DNA of 5,213 nt from Spirochaetota bacterium (GCA_028276145.1 JAPYWX010000113.1:1-5213), one strand, 5' to 3'; numbered from the stretch's first letter, positions 1 through 5,213 are shown. Translations and numbers: made by a program. Notes: generated by a model not told the origin, from the letters alone.

Positions 1-1450
1 AAGGTGGAGTAATTAAAATAGCAACAAACAAGGAGGAAAAAATAGAAATACTAACAGTTAAAGCTAAATCTCTAAATATTTGCTGCGCAAGCCCTTGGGA
101 GAATACAACCGGCAAGAAAACAAAAATTGTTGTTAATGTTGAGGCTAGTATCGCCGTACCTACCTCTTTAGCACCATCAAAGGCAGCGTCCACGATGCTT
201 TTACCCCTCTTTTTGTATAAATATATGCTTTCTATCACCACGATTGAGTTATCTATTGTCAAACCGACACCTAAAGCGAGACCGGCAAGCGATACAACAT
301 TTAAAGAAACATCAAGGAAGTACATTATCACGAATGTTACGACTATAGACAACGGTATCGCCAAAGCTATTAGCACAGATTCCTTTAAAGATACCAAAAA
401 TAGAAAAACCACTATAAATGCTAGTATTGCACCATTTATAGCATTATTCCTAACATTGTTTATAGAATTAACGATAAAAGCCCCTTGGTCCACTACTATG
501 TCAAAGGACAAGTTAGGATAGAGTTTCTTAACTTCCTCAAGTTTTCTCTTTACAGCTTCAGAAACAGTAACCGTACTAGCATCAGATTTTTTGTTTACTG
601 ATATCACAACCCCACTTTTGCCATTAACCTTTACTATTGGTGCATTTTCTATATCGCTTTTGAAAACAACATCTGCAACATCCCCAACTTTGACATTATA
701 CCCACCTCTATTTGCAACAATCACATTTTTTATATCATCAATAGATTTGTACTTTGCATCAAACTTAACATTAATCTTTTTATACCCCTCAACAACATAA
801 CCGGCTGAGAAATCTTGATTTTCGCTTGCTAGTGCCCTTAGCACATCAGCTGAAGAAACTTTGAAAGCTTCAAGTTTTCTTCTGTCAAGCTCAACAAAAA
901 CTTTTTTCTGATAACCTCCCTCAACCGTGACATTAGCAACACCATCAACTTGGTAAATATACTTCGATATATTATCCTCAACAATCTGTCTAAGAGCTGC
1001 AAGGTCATCTATGCCTGAAACTGAAATACTCATTACAGGTAAAAGACTAGGATCAAACTTAAATATAATGGGTTTCCCAACTCCATCAGGCAAAAATCTA
1101 TTTACAAAATCTATTTTTTCCCTTACGTCATTAGCCTTAGATTCTATATCAACGCCATAATTAAACTCTATGACAAAAAAGGCTCTACCTTGAAAACATC
1201 GAGTAGTAACATTCTTAACACCACTTATAGTCTGAAATTGTCCCTCTAGTATCCTAGCAAGATTTTCCTCAACCTGCTCAGGAGTAGCCCCTGAATACTC
1301 AAAAGAAACCGCTATTATAGGAATCTCTATATTTGGAAACAAATCAACAGGTAACCTCGTAAATGCTACAACTCCAAGCATCACCACAGCAATAATAATC
1401 ACCACAACCGCAGGTATATTATTTATAAGTCCCTTAAGAAGTCCCCACAT
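1..1450 (-). CDS. RND-family efflux permease (AcrB/MexB-like), N-terminal 483 residues, cut by window edge
   Basis: Inner-membrane proton-driven pump of the resistance-nodulation-division superfamily, which normally works with a periplasmic adaptor and an outer-membrane channel. Translating the minus strand from the ATG at 1450-1448 gives 483 codons without a stop. Family relatives are about 1000-1050 residues, so roughly half is present. Visible: TM1 at about residues 11-30; the hallmark run RLPVDLFPNIEIP (32-44) and GATPEQVEENL (54-64) opening the porter domain; porter subdomains to about 325; then TM2-TM4 (about 338-410) and TM5-TM6 from about 430. The TM4 motif reads GLTIDNSIVVIES (396-408), so the second aspartate of the AcrB Asp407-Asp408 pair is Asn401. 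The start is supported by AGGAGGGG (1464-1457) six bases upstream. It is the first gene of its transcript; no adaptor gene precedes it. Substrate cannot be read from the sequence. Family call is firm, subfamily is not. Confidence 0.95.
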   Translation of the reverse strand, partial: MWGLLKGLINNIPAVVVIIIAVVMLGVVAFTRLPVDLFPNIEIPIIAVSFEYSGATPEQVEENLARILEGQFQTISGVKNVTTRCFQGRAFFVIEFNYGVDIESKANDVREKIDFVNRFLPDGVGKPIIFKFDPSLLPVMSISVSGIDDLAALRQIVEDNISKYIYQVDGVANVTVEGGYQKKVFVELDRRKLEAFKVSSADVLRALASENQDFSAGYVVEGYKKINVKFDAKYKSIDDIKNVIVANRGGYNVKVGDVADVVFKSDIENAPIVKVNGKSGVVISVNKKSDASTVTVSEAVKRKLEEVKKLYPNLSFDIVVDQGAFIVNSINNVRNNAINGAILAFIVVFLFLVSLKESVLIALAIPLSIVVTFVIMYFLDVSLNVVSLAGLALGVGLTIDNSIVVIESIYLYKKRGKSIVDAAFDGAKEVGTAILASTLTTIFVFLPVVFSQGLAQQIFRDLALTVSISIFSSLFVAILITPP

Positions 1451-1456
1451 TGATTA

Positions 1457-1464
1457 CCCCTCCT
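1457..1464 (-). promoter_or_regulatory. Ribosome-binding site of the RND gene
   Basis: AGGAGGGG on the minus strand, separated from the ATG (1450-1448) by six bases. This near-ideal Shine-Dalgarno sequence fixes the start of the RND gene. Confidence 0.8.
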
Positions 1465-1466
1465 AT

Positions 1467-1480
1467 ACTGACCATTCAGT
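1467..1480. promoter_or_regulatory. Inverted repeat ACTGA-N4-TCAGT, possible TetR-type operator
   Basis: ACTGACCATTCAGT has perfect 5-bp arms around a CCAT centre. It lies between the predicted start point of RND transcription (about 1484) and the Shine-Dalgarno site (1464-1457), where a bound repressor would block the efflux gene. TetR/AcrR-family repressors of efflux operons often bind palindromes built on TGAC/GTCA half-sites, which this resembles. No regulator gene is in the window, so the binding protein is unknown. Confidence 0.45.
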
Positions 1481-1490
1481 CATTTTAGTA

Positions 1491-1519
1491 AATATAATAT
1501 AGATTTCCCAAATTGTCAA
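1491..1519 (-). promoter_or_regulatory. Predicted sigma70-type promoter of the RND efflux gene
   Basis: On the minus strand a consensus -35 TTGACA (1519-1514) is followed by a 17-bp spacer and the -10 box TATATT (1496-1491). Transcription should begin near 1484, giving a leader of about 35 bases that contains the Shine-Dalgarno site at 1464-1457. The perfect -35, ideal spacing and position make this the best promoter in the window. It is inferred from sequence only. Confidence 0.6.
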
Positions 1520-1637
1520 ATTGTTACGAGTGATTTAACTACAAAAGATTTTCATCAACGCACTAGGTGAGGTAGCACAAAAACTATATTCACAAAAGTA
1601 AAAAATAGATTTCAATTGTAATGATAGACTAAAACTT

Positions 1638-1696
1638 TTGTCTAATGAGGTGTTGAATTATCCATAATTGAACAAAGTTTGAAACGATGATTAAAT
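1638..1696 (+). promoter_or_regulatory. Candidate pfkA promoter area with AT-rich palindrome
   Basis: Two weak promoter readings overlap here: TTGTCT (1638-1643), 19-bp spacer, CATAAT (1663-1668); or TTGAAC (1668-1673), 17-bp spacer, TTAAAT (1691-1696). The perfect palindrome AATTATCCATAATT (1656-1669) sits across the first -10 and touches the second -35, so it could be an operator. In such AT-rich DNA all of these may be chance. The rest of 1520-1747 shows no gene and no other clear signal. Confidence 0.25.
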
Positions 1697-1734
1697 GAAG
1701 TTAAAAATTTAATATTATCAAATTTTTTAACTCT

Positions 1735-1741
1735 AAGGGGG
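1735..1741 (+). promoter_or_regulatory. Ribosome-binding site of pfkA
   Basis: The purine run AAGGGGG lies six bases before the ATG at 1748. It supports that start, which also matches the family's usual N-terminus a few residues before the GGD motif. Confidence 0.7.
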
Positions 1742-1747
1742 AAAAAG

Positions 1748-2725
1748 ATGTCAGTAAAAAGTATAGGTGTTTTGACAAGTGGTGGGGATTCAGCAGGAAT
1801 GAACGCATGTATAAGAGCTGTCGTAAGATACGCAATATATAACAATATAAGAGTTTTTGGAATATACAGAGGGTATAAAGGACTCGTCAATGGTGAAATT
1901 TCAGAGCTTAACGCCTCATCAGTTGGAGGTATAATAAACAGAGGTGGTACAATTTTACTTACAGCAAGGTTACCAGAATTTAAACAATACGAGGTAAGGG
2001 AAAAAGCCGCTGAAAACTTAGAAAAACACGGTATAGATGCATTAGTAGTTATAGGTGGAGATGGGTCGTTTAGAGGAGCACACCAATTAGCAAAAGATTT
2101 TGGGATAAAAGTCATAGGTGTACCAGGGACAATAGACAACGATATAAAGGGCACAGACTACACAATAGGATATGACACAGCGATAAATGTGGCAATGGAG
2201 GCAATAGACAAAATAAGAGATACTGCAACATCTCATGAAAGGCTTTTCTTAATTGAGGTAATGGGTAGAGATGCAGGATACATAGCTAATACTGTAGCTC
2301 TATGTTCAGGAGCCGAAGATGTTCTCATACCAGAAATAGAGGTAAACATAGAAGACACAATAAATAGGCTAATTGAAGGAAGAAAAAGAGGTAAAACAAG
2401 TAGCATAATAGTTGTGTCTGAGGGAGCTAAATTAGGTATGGATGTAATGCAACTGGCGGGATATATCCAAGGTAAAACAGGATTCGAAACCAGAGTTACC
2501 ATACTAGGGCACTTACAGAGAGGTGGCTCACCAACTGCACTTGACAGAATGTATGCCTCAAGGTTAGGAGCTTACGCCGTTGAACTACTTATAAAAGGAG
2601 AAACTGATAAAATGGTTGGTATCATTTCAGATGAACTCGTATCAGTTCCTCTAGAAGAAGCATTCGAGAAGAAAAAAGATTTCGACGAAAACATATACAG
2701 GCTAGTAAGAATACTTTCAATATAA
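1748..2725 (+). CDS. pfkA: ATP-dependent 6-phosphofructokinase
   Basis: Cytosolic enzyme that phosphorylates fructose 6-phosphate to fructose 1,6-bisphosphate, the committed step of glycolysis. At 325 residues it matches the bacterial PfkA length (about 320). Visible motifs: nucleotide loop LTSGGDSAGMNA (9-20); GGDGS (103-107); PGTIDND (126-132) with the catalytic base Asp130; VMGRDAG (171-177); substrate-site residues Arg165, Arg250, His255 and Arg258 in HLQRGGSP. Gly106 and Gly127 at the two discriminating positions indicate ATP as donor; PPi-dependent enzymes have Asp and Lys there. By hand alignment to E. coli PfkA, some effector-site residues differ: the Arg54 equivalent is Ala56 and the Lys211 equivalent is Arg214, while the Glu187 equivalent (Glu190) is kept, so allosteric control may be altered. 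Loop residues 15-16 are Ser-Ala where Ala-Pro is usual. livM follows 59 bp downstream. Identification is firm. Confidence 0.97.
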   Translation: MSVKSIGVLTSGGDSAGMNACIRAVVRYAIYNNIRVFGIYRGYKGLVNGEISELNASSVGGIINRGGTILLTARLPEFKQYEVREKAAENLEKHGIDALVVIGGDGSFRGAHQLAKDFGIKVIGVPGTIDNDIKGTDYTIGYDTAINVAMEAIDKIRDTATSHERLFLIEVMGRDAGYIANTVALCSGAEDVLIPEIEVNIEDTINRLIEGRKRGKTSSIIVVSEGAKLGMDVMQLAGYIQGKTGFETRVTILGHLQRGGSPTALDRMYASRLGAYAVELLIKGETDKMVGIISDELVSVPLEEAFEKKKDFDENIYRLVRILSI

Positions 2726-2740
2726 GAGGCATAGCCTCTT
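2724..2740 (+). repeat. Perfect hairpin overlapping the pfkA stop codon
   Basis: AAGAGGC-ATA-GCCTCTT forms a 7-bp stem with a 3-nt loop; its first two bases are the last two of the pfkA TAA. No T-tract follows (next bases CAAATATAG), so it is a poor intrinsic terminator. It may be a 3'-end stability or processing hairpin. It resembles the hairpin at 4900-4918 in design and in its ATAAGAG left flank. Confidence 0.55.
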
Positions 2741-2784
2741 CAAATATAGATACTGAAATCCTTAATGCCTTAAAATTAATTTTT

Positions 2785-3849
2785 ATGCTAGCGAAAATAA
2801 AAGACGAATTTTCCAGTCTCTCAAAAAGAGATATCCTTATACTTTCTGCACTAGGAATCATTGCCTTATTACCCATAATCCATTACCTAGCAATAGGAGG
2901 AACAACTAGCTATTACCTCGATGTATCAATAAAAGTATGTGTATATCTGCTATTAGCTCTAGGTTTAAACTTAGTAATTGGATATACAGGACTTCTTGAT
3001 TTAGGCTTTATAGGGGTATTTGGAATCGGTGCATACACAGCGGCAATAATGAGTATACATGGATATCATTTCCTAATATCCTCTTTGGTTGCCATAATAA
3101 TGGCAATGCTTTTTAGATTAATCATAGGGTTACCAGTAATAAGACTAAGAGGAGATTATCTAGCAATTGCAACACTAGGTTTTGGTGAGATGGTCAGGAT
3201 AATAGTTAACAACTTAGACCCACTAACAAATGGTCCAAGAGGATTACCAGGCGTAGGCCAAAAAATCAGTAACATAGACTTCGGTATACTCTCCCTAAAT
3301 TCAAGTCTAGAGGTATATATCTTTTCTTTGATAGTTGTAGCGTTAGGAGCATTAGCATCATACAGGATAGAGCACTCAAGAATAGGAAGAGCATTAGTCG
3401 CCATAAGAGAAGATGAAATAGCAGCATCACTCATGGGTGTAAACGTCTCAAAACTTAAGCTGTTTATATTCGTAATAAGCGGAATTTACGGAGCAGTAGC
3501 AGGAATAATATACACTCACCACATAAAATTTATAACACCAAATCTAATACTTTTCTGGGATTCAATACTCTTAGTGTCAATAGTAGTAATCGGTGGAATT
3601 GGTAGCATTCCTGGTACAATAGTAGGTGCTATACTATTCTATGGTGTTCCTGAACTATTAAGAGATTTCCTAGGCTCCCAATTAGCAGAATTCAGGATGT
3701 TGACATTCGGCTTGATAATGCTGCTAATGATTATCTTCAGACCTCAAGGTCTCATACCATCAGAGAGAAGAAAATACGAACTCAAACCTGAAACAGAGAA
3801 AGTAAAAGAAGAAGAGGACGAGAACTTATTCGATTTAGAGAAAAGATAA
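2785..3849 (+). CDS. livM: Branched-chain amino acid ABC transporter permease (LivM family)
   Basis: Inner-membrane permease subunit of a Leu/Ile/Val-type ABC importer; family members also serve urea, amides and other small solutes, so the substrate is not certain. The 354 residues show an N-terminal membrane segment (about 16-36), the signature GLNLVIGYTGLLDLGFIG (60-77) and GIGAYTAA, then RLRGDYLAIATLGFGEMVRI (120-139), NGPRGLPG (149-156), the cytoplasmic EAA-type loop that contacts the ATPase (about 202-220, RALVAIREDEIAASLMGVN), GGIGSIPGTIVGA (270-282) and FRPQGL (318-323). The charged tail (328-354) is rich in Glu and Lys. The frame is open back to a TGA at 2632 but has no ATG, GTG or TTG before 2785, so this start is forced; no Shine-Dalgarno site precedes it. 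LivH, ATPases and binding protein are absent from the window, so partners must be encoded elsewhere. It may share a transcript with pfkA. Confidence 0.93.
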   Translation: MLAKIKDEFSSLSKRDILILSALGIIALLPIIHYLAIGGTTSYYLDVSIKVCVYLLLALGLNLVIGYTGLLDLGFIGVFGIGAYTAAIMSIHGYHFLISSLVAIIMAMLFRLIIGLPVIRLRGDYLAIATLGFGEMVRIIVNNLDPLTNGPRGLPGVGQKISNIDFGILSLNSSLEVYIFSLIVVALGALASYRIEHSRIGRALVAIREDEIAASLMGVNVSKLKLFIFVISGIYGAVAGIIYTHHIKFITPNLILFWDSILLVSIVVIGGIGSIPGTIVGAILFYGVPELLRDFLGSQLAEFRMLTFGLIMLLMIIFRPQGLIPSERRKYELKPETEKVKEEEDENLFDLEKR

Positions 3850-3850
3850 A

Positions 3851-4537
3851 CTATCCAAACCTATAACCAACACCTCTAATAGTTTTTATCATATCCTTGT
3901 ACTTGCCTAGCTTTTTCTTTATGTTGTTTATATGTACATCCAGAGTTCTACTGTTTTCATCAATATCATCAACTAACCCCCAAATTGCTGTTAATATTTT
4001 TTCTCTCTTCAAAACCATTCCCTTATTCCTAACCAGATATTCTAGTATCTGAAACTCTCTCTTGGTTAGTTGAACTTCTTCATCACCTATGAAAACTCTC
4101 ATTTCATCAAAATATATCTTCAAATCTCCAAGAACAAAGAAATCTCTTGAAGTCTCAGTACTATATCTTCTGAGTACTGCCCTAATCCTAGCAGCAAGTT
4201 CCTTTATACTAAAAGGCTTTGTTAGGTAATCATCCGCCCCCAACTCAAGCAAAAGCACCTTATCAACTTCACTCGATTTTGCAGTAATAACAATAACTGG
4301 TATCCCCGAATAGCTTTTATTTTGCTTCATCCACCTCAAAACTTCTTTACCATCGCCATCAGGTAGCATCAAATCAAGTAAAACAATATCAGGTTTACTT
4401 GATTTTATTTTCTCTATACCAAATTTGACACTCATCGCTACATCAACATCTATACCCTCACCCTCTAACATTCTTTTAGTCAAGTTAATTATATCTACAT
4501 CATCTTCTATAAAAAGTGCTCTTATATTAGCTGACAT
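3851..4537 (-). CDS. OmpR/PhoB-family two-component response regulator
   Basis: Cytosolic DNA-binding regulator, 228 residues from the ATG at 4537-4535. Receiver domain (about 5-123): acidic pocket Glu11-Asp12-Asp13, phosphoacceptor Asp55 in VLLDLMLPDGDG, Thr85 in VIVITAKSS, and Tyr104 with Lys107 in DDYLTKPF, all intact for phosphorylation. The C-terminal winged helix (about 135-228) has LTKREFQILEYL (157-168), a recognition helix around SRTLDVHINNIKKKLG (196-211) and the closing IRGVGYRF (220-227). A longer version from TTG at 4603 would add 22 residues unlike the family and begin beside the hairpin array, so I prefer 4537, whose protein starts just before the first receiver strand as usual. 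Neither start has a visible Shine-Dalgarno site. No histidine kinase is adjacent: livM lies 1 bp beyond its stop and the next co-directional gene is a reductase. It is therefore an orphan regulator here; its targets are unknown. Confidence 0.94.
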   Translation of the reverse strand: MSANIRALFIEDDVDIINLTKRMLEGEGIDVDVAMSVKFGIEKIKSSKPDIVLLDLMLPDGDGKEVLRWMKQNKSYSGIPVIVITAKSSEVDKVLLLELGADDYLTKPFSIKELAARIRAVLRRYSTETSRDFFVLGDLKIYFDEMRVFIGDEEVQLTKREFQILEYLVRNKGMVLKREKILTAIWGLVDDIDENSRTLDVHINNIKKKLGKYKDMIKTIRGVGYRFG

Positions 4538-4609
4538 ATAAAAATTTTCTACGAAAAAGTCAAAGCTTTTCAATTCTGGTGGACTTTGTGAGAAATTCAA
4601 CAAGCCACT

Positions 4610-4695
4610 GCCTGTTTCTTAACAGGCTACTGACTGACCGGCTAATGCCTGTTTTTTAACAGGCTAACGCCTGTTTCTTAACAGGCTAGTGCCTG
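4610..4695. repeat. Array of 22-bp hairpin repeats (GCCTGTT-loop-AACAGGC)
   Basis: Three perfect 7-bp hairpins with 4-nt loops: 4610-4627 (loop TCTT), 4647-4664 (loop TTTT) and 4669-4686 (loop TCTT), then a half copy GCCTG at 4691-4695. Units two, three and the half copy are spaced exactly 22 bp; units one and two are 37 bp apart because of 15 extra bases. Linkers TAAC and TAGT leave AACAGGC facing the next GCCTG(TT), so neighbouring copies can also pair with each other in a second register. The array ends 73 bp before the response-regulator ATG. Confidence 0.85.
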
Positions 4696-4716
4696 CTTTT
4701 CAATCTAAAACAATAA

Positions 4717-4764
4717 AGTGTTATGAAGCACTAAAGTGCTTAAAGCACAAGTGCTATGAAGCAC
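4717..4764. repeat. Cluster of three AGTGCT/AGCACT hairpins
   Basis: Three consecutive stem-loops: AGTGTT-ATGA-AGCACT (4717-4732, one G-T pair), GTGCT-TAA-AGCAC (4736-4748) and GTGCT-ATGA-AGCAC (4751-4764). AGCAC words begin at 4727, 4744 and 4760, 16-17 bp apart, close to the spacing of the array at 4950-5018. Confidence 0.75.
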
Positions 4765-4765
4765 A

Positions 4766-4781
4766 TCTTAAAATTTTAAGA
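4766..4781. repeat. 16-bp perfect palindrome
   Basis: TCTTAAAATTTTAAGA is identical to its reverse complement and has no loop. It could be a dimeric protein-binding site, or part of the surrounding palindrome-rich filler. Shorter relatives occur nearby, such as TCTTAAGA at 5021-5028. Confidence 0.6.
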
Positions 4782-4899
4782 GAGGCTAACATATCCCTTA
4801 ACACTGATAAAGGGAGTGCTTCAAATACAAGTGCTATTTACATTAATTGCTAATTAGCACATCAATTTTAGTACTCCCACTCTCCCACCCTATTTGATA

Positions 4900-4918
4900 A
4901 GAGAGGTTTCACCTCTCT
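4900..4918. repeat. 8-bp perfect hairpin AGAGAGGT/ACCTCTCT
   Basis: AGAGAGGT-TTC-ACCTCTCT pairs fully with a 3-nt loop. Its layout (purine arm, 3-nt loop, pyrimidine arm, ATAAGAG on the left) matches the hairpin at the end of pfkA (2724-2740). On neither strand does a T-tract follow, so an intrinsic terminator is unlikely. Confidence 0.6.
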
Positions 4919-4940
4919 ACATTCTCTAATTAATAAGAGA

Positions 4941-5018
4941 GTGCTACGTAGCACAAAGTGCTCAAAGCACGTAGTCCTTAAAGCACGTAGCGTTTAAAGC
5001 ACAGGTACCATATAGCAC
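4941..5018. repeat. 16-bp-period tandem array of AGCAC words
   Basis: AGCAC begins at 4950, 4966, 4982, 4998 and 5014, exactly 16 bp apart each time. Two adjacent units share the longer AAAGCACGTAG (4964-4974 and 4980-4990); the other positions diverge. The left end includes the perfect 14-bp palindrome GTGCTACGTAGCAC (4941-4954) and the hairpin GTGCT-CAA-AGCAC (4958-4970). The array stops four bases before the reductase stop codon. Confidence 0.8.
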
Positions 5019-5022
5019 AATC

Positions 5023-5213
5023 TTAAGAGAATATTTCTGGGTCTGTCAGTATGGAATCTATCTCACTTTTAACACTCTGGTCAATCGTAATTTCGGAAGC
5101 CTTGATATTATCCTCAAGGTGTCTTATTTTAGTCGTACCAACTATAGCAGTGGCTATAATTTCATCGTACAACACCCAAGCCAAAGCTAACTGAGATGGC
5201 GAGAGATTTAATC
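5023..5213 (-). CDS. Aldo/keto reductase, C-terminal 62 residues, cut by window edge
   Basis: The minus-strand frame ending in TAA at 5025-5023 reads LNLSPSQLALAWVLYDE, then IIATAIVGTTKIRHLEDN and a short tail ending in DPEIFS. This is the C-terminal end of the aldo/keto reductase TIM barrel: the ALxW helix followed by the late strand and the IVGxxKxxxLEDN segment, which in this family contacts the 2'-phosphate of NADPH. Catalytic Asp, Tyr, Lys and His lie in the missing N-terminal part, so activity and substrate cannot be judged. Full-length relatives are about 280-340 residues. It is co-directional with the response regulator but separated from it by the hairpin-rich spacer. Family call is firm, subfamily open. 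Confidence 0.88.
   Translation of the reverse strand, partial: LNLSPSQLALAWVLYDEIIATAIVGTTKIRHLEDNIKASEITIDQSVKSEIDSILTDPEIFS

Larger units (their letters stand above)
4604..5022. other. Non-coding spacer densely packed with short palindromes
   Basis: 419 bp between the reductase stop and the response-regulator leader, with no credible coding frame on either strand. It is a patchwork of short inverted repeats from several sequence families: GCCTGTT/AACAGGC, AGTGCT/AGCACT, AGAGAGG/CCTCTCT and others, listed separately. Further stems are TCCCTT/AAGGGA (4794-4799 with 4810-4815) and GTGCTA/TAGCAC (4831-4836 with 4855-4860). The word ATAAGAGAG occurs at 4897-4905 and 4933-4941, each time running into a perfect palindrome. 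Transcribed from either side, this would be a string of stem-loops. Function is unknown. Confidence 0.75.

Noticed and set aside
195..800. Two plus-strand open frames (195-521 and 591-800)
   Set aside because: They are antisense to the RND permease, whose minus-strand translation matches the family throughout; the plus-strand peptides are low-complexity and have no ribosome-binding site.
1642..2154. Minus-strand open frame antisense to pfkA
   Set aside because: A shadow of the strongly conserved pfkA frame; the peptide has no recognisable domain. The same applies to minus-strand frames at 2233-2502, 2622-2876 and 3156-3434.
2724..2740. Rho-independent terminator of pfkA
   Set aside because: The stem is perfect but no T-run follows, so it is listed as a hairpin only.
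4538..4603. 22-residue N-terminal extension of the response regulator from a TTG at 4603
   Set aside because: It is not family-like, lacks a ribosome-binding site and abuts the hairpin array; the ATG at 4537 gives the normal receiver start.
4629..4641. ACTGACTGACCGG resembling the TetR-like half-site upstream of the RND gene
   Set aside because: Only a short direct repeat of ACTGA is shared; there is no inverted partner, and it lies in an irregular linker of the hairpin array.
4610..4695. CRISPR array
   Set aside because: Repeat units are only 22 bp apart with 4-bp linkers, so no unique spacers exist, and no cas genes are nearby.
4941..5018. Iteron-type replication origin
   Set aside because: The periodic words suggest it, but there is no replication initiator gene and no DnaA-box cluster, and the flanking genes are ordinary metabolic and regulatory ones.

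Overview
The window is AT-rich, with heavy use of ATA (Ile) and AGA/AGG (Arg) codons and small intergenic gaps. It suggests a low-GC bacterium with a diderm-type envelope, because the first gene is an RND-family efflux permease. The ATA/AGA bias is often seen in thermophiles or anaerobes, but the sequence alone does not fix the lineage. All five protein-coding genes belong to known families. The least explained part is a 419-bp palindrome-dense spacer near the right end.

Layout. (1) 1-1450, minus strand: the first 483 codons of an RND efflux permease, cut by the left edge. (2) 1451-1747: divergent intergenic region. It holds a good sigma70-type promoter for the RND gene with a TetR-like inverted repeat just inside the predicted transcript, and a weaker, less certain promoter area for pfkA. 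(3) 1748-2725, plus: pfkA, ATP-dependent 6-phosphofructokinase. (4) 2726-2784: short gap opening with a perfect hairpin that overlaps the pfkA stop. (5) 2785-3849, plus: livM-like permease of a branched-chain amino acid (or related) ABC importer, without livH, livG, livF or livK beside it. (6) 3851-4537, minus: OmpR/PhoB-type response regulator, convergent with livM across a 1-bp gap and with no histidine kinase in view. (7) 4604-5022: non-coding region built from short perfect hairpins. It includes a 22-bp-period array of GCCTGTT/AACAGGC hairpins and a strictly 16-bp-period array of AGCAC words. (8) 5023-5213, minus: C-terminal 62 residues of an aldo/keto reductase, cut by the right edge.

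The genes do not form one pathway: efflux, glycolysis, amino-acid import, signalling and a reductase sit side by side. pfkA and livM could be co-transcribed (same strand, 59-bp gap). The reductase and the response regulator are also co-directional but are separated by the hairpin region, so read-through from the reductase would give an RNA leader with many stem-loops. Ribosome-binding sites are strong for the RND gene and pfkA but not visible for livM or the response regulator. No novel gene system is supported by this window; the repeat spacer is the best candidate for something undescribed.
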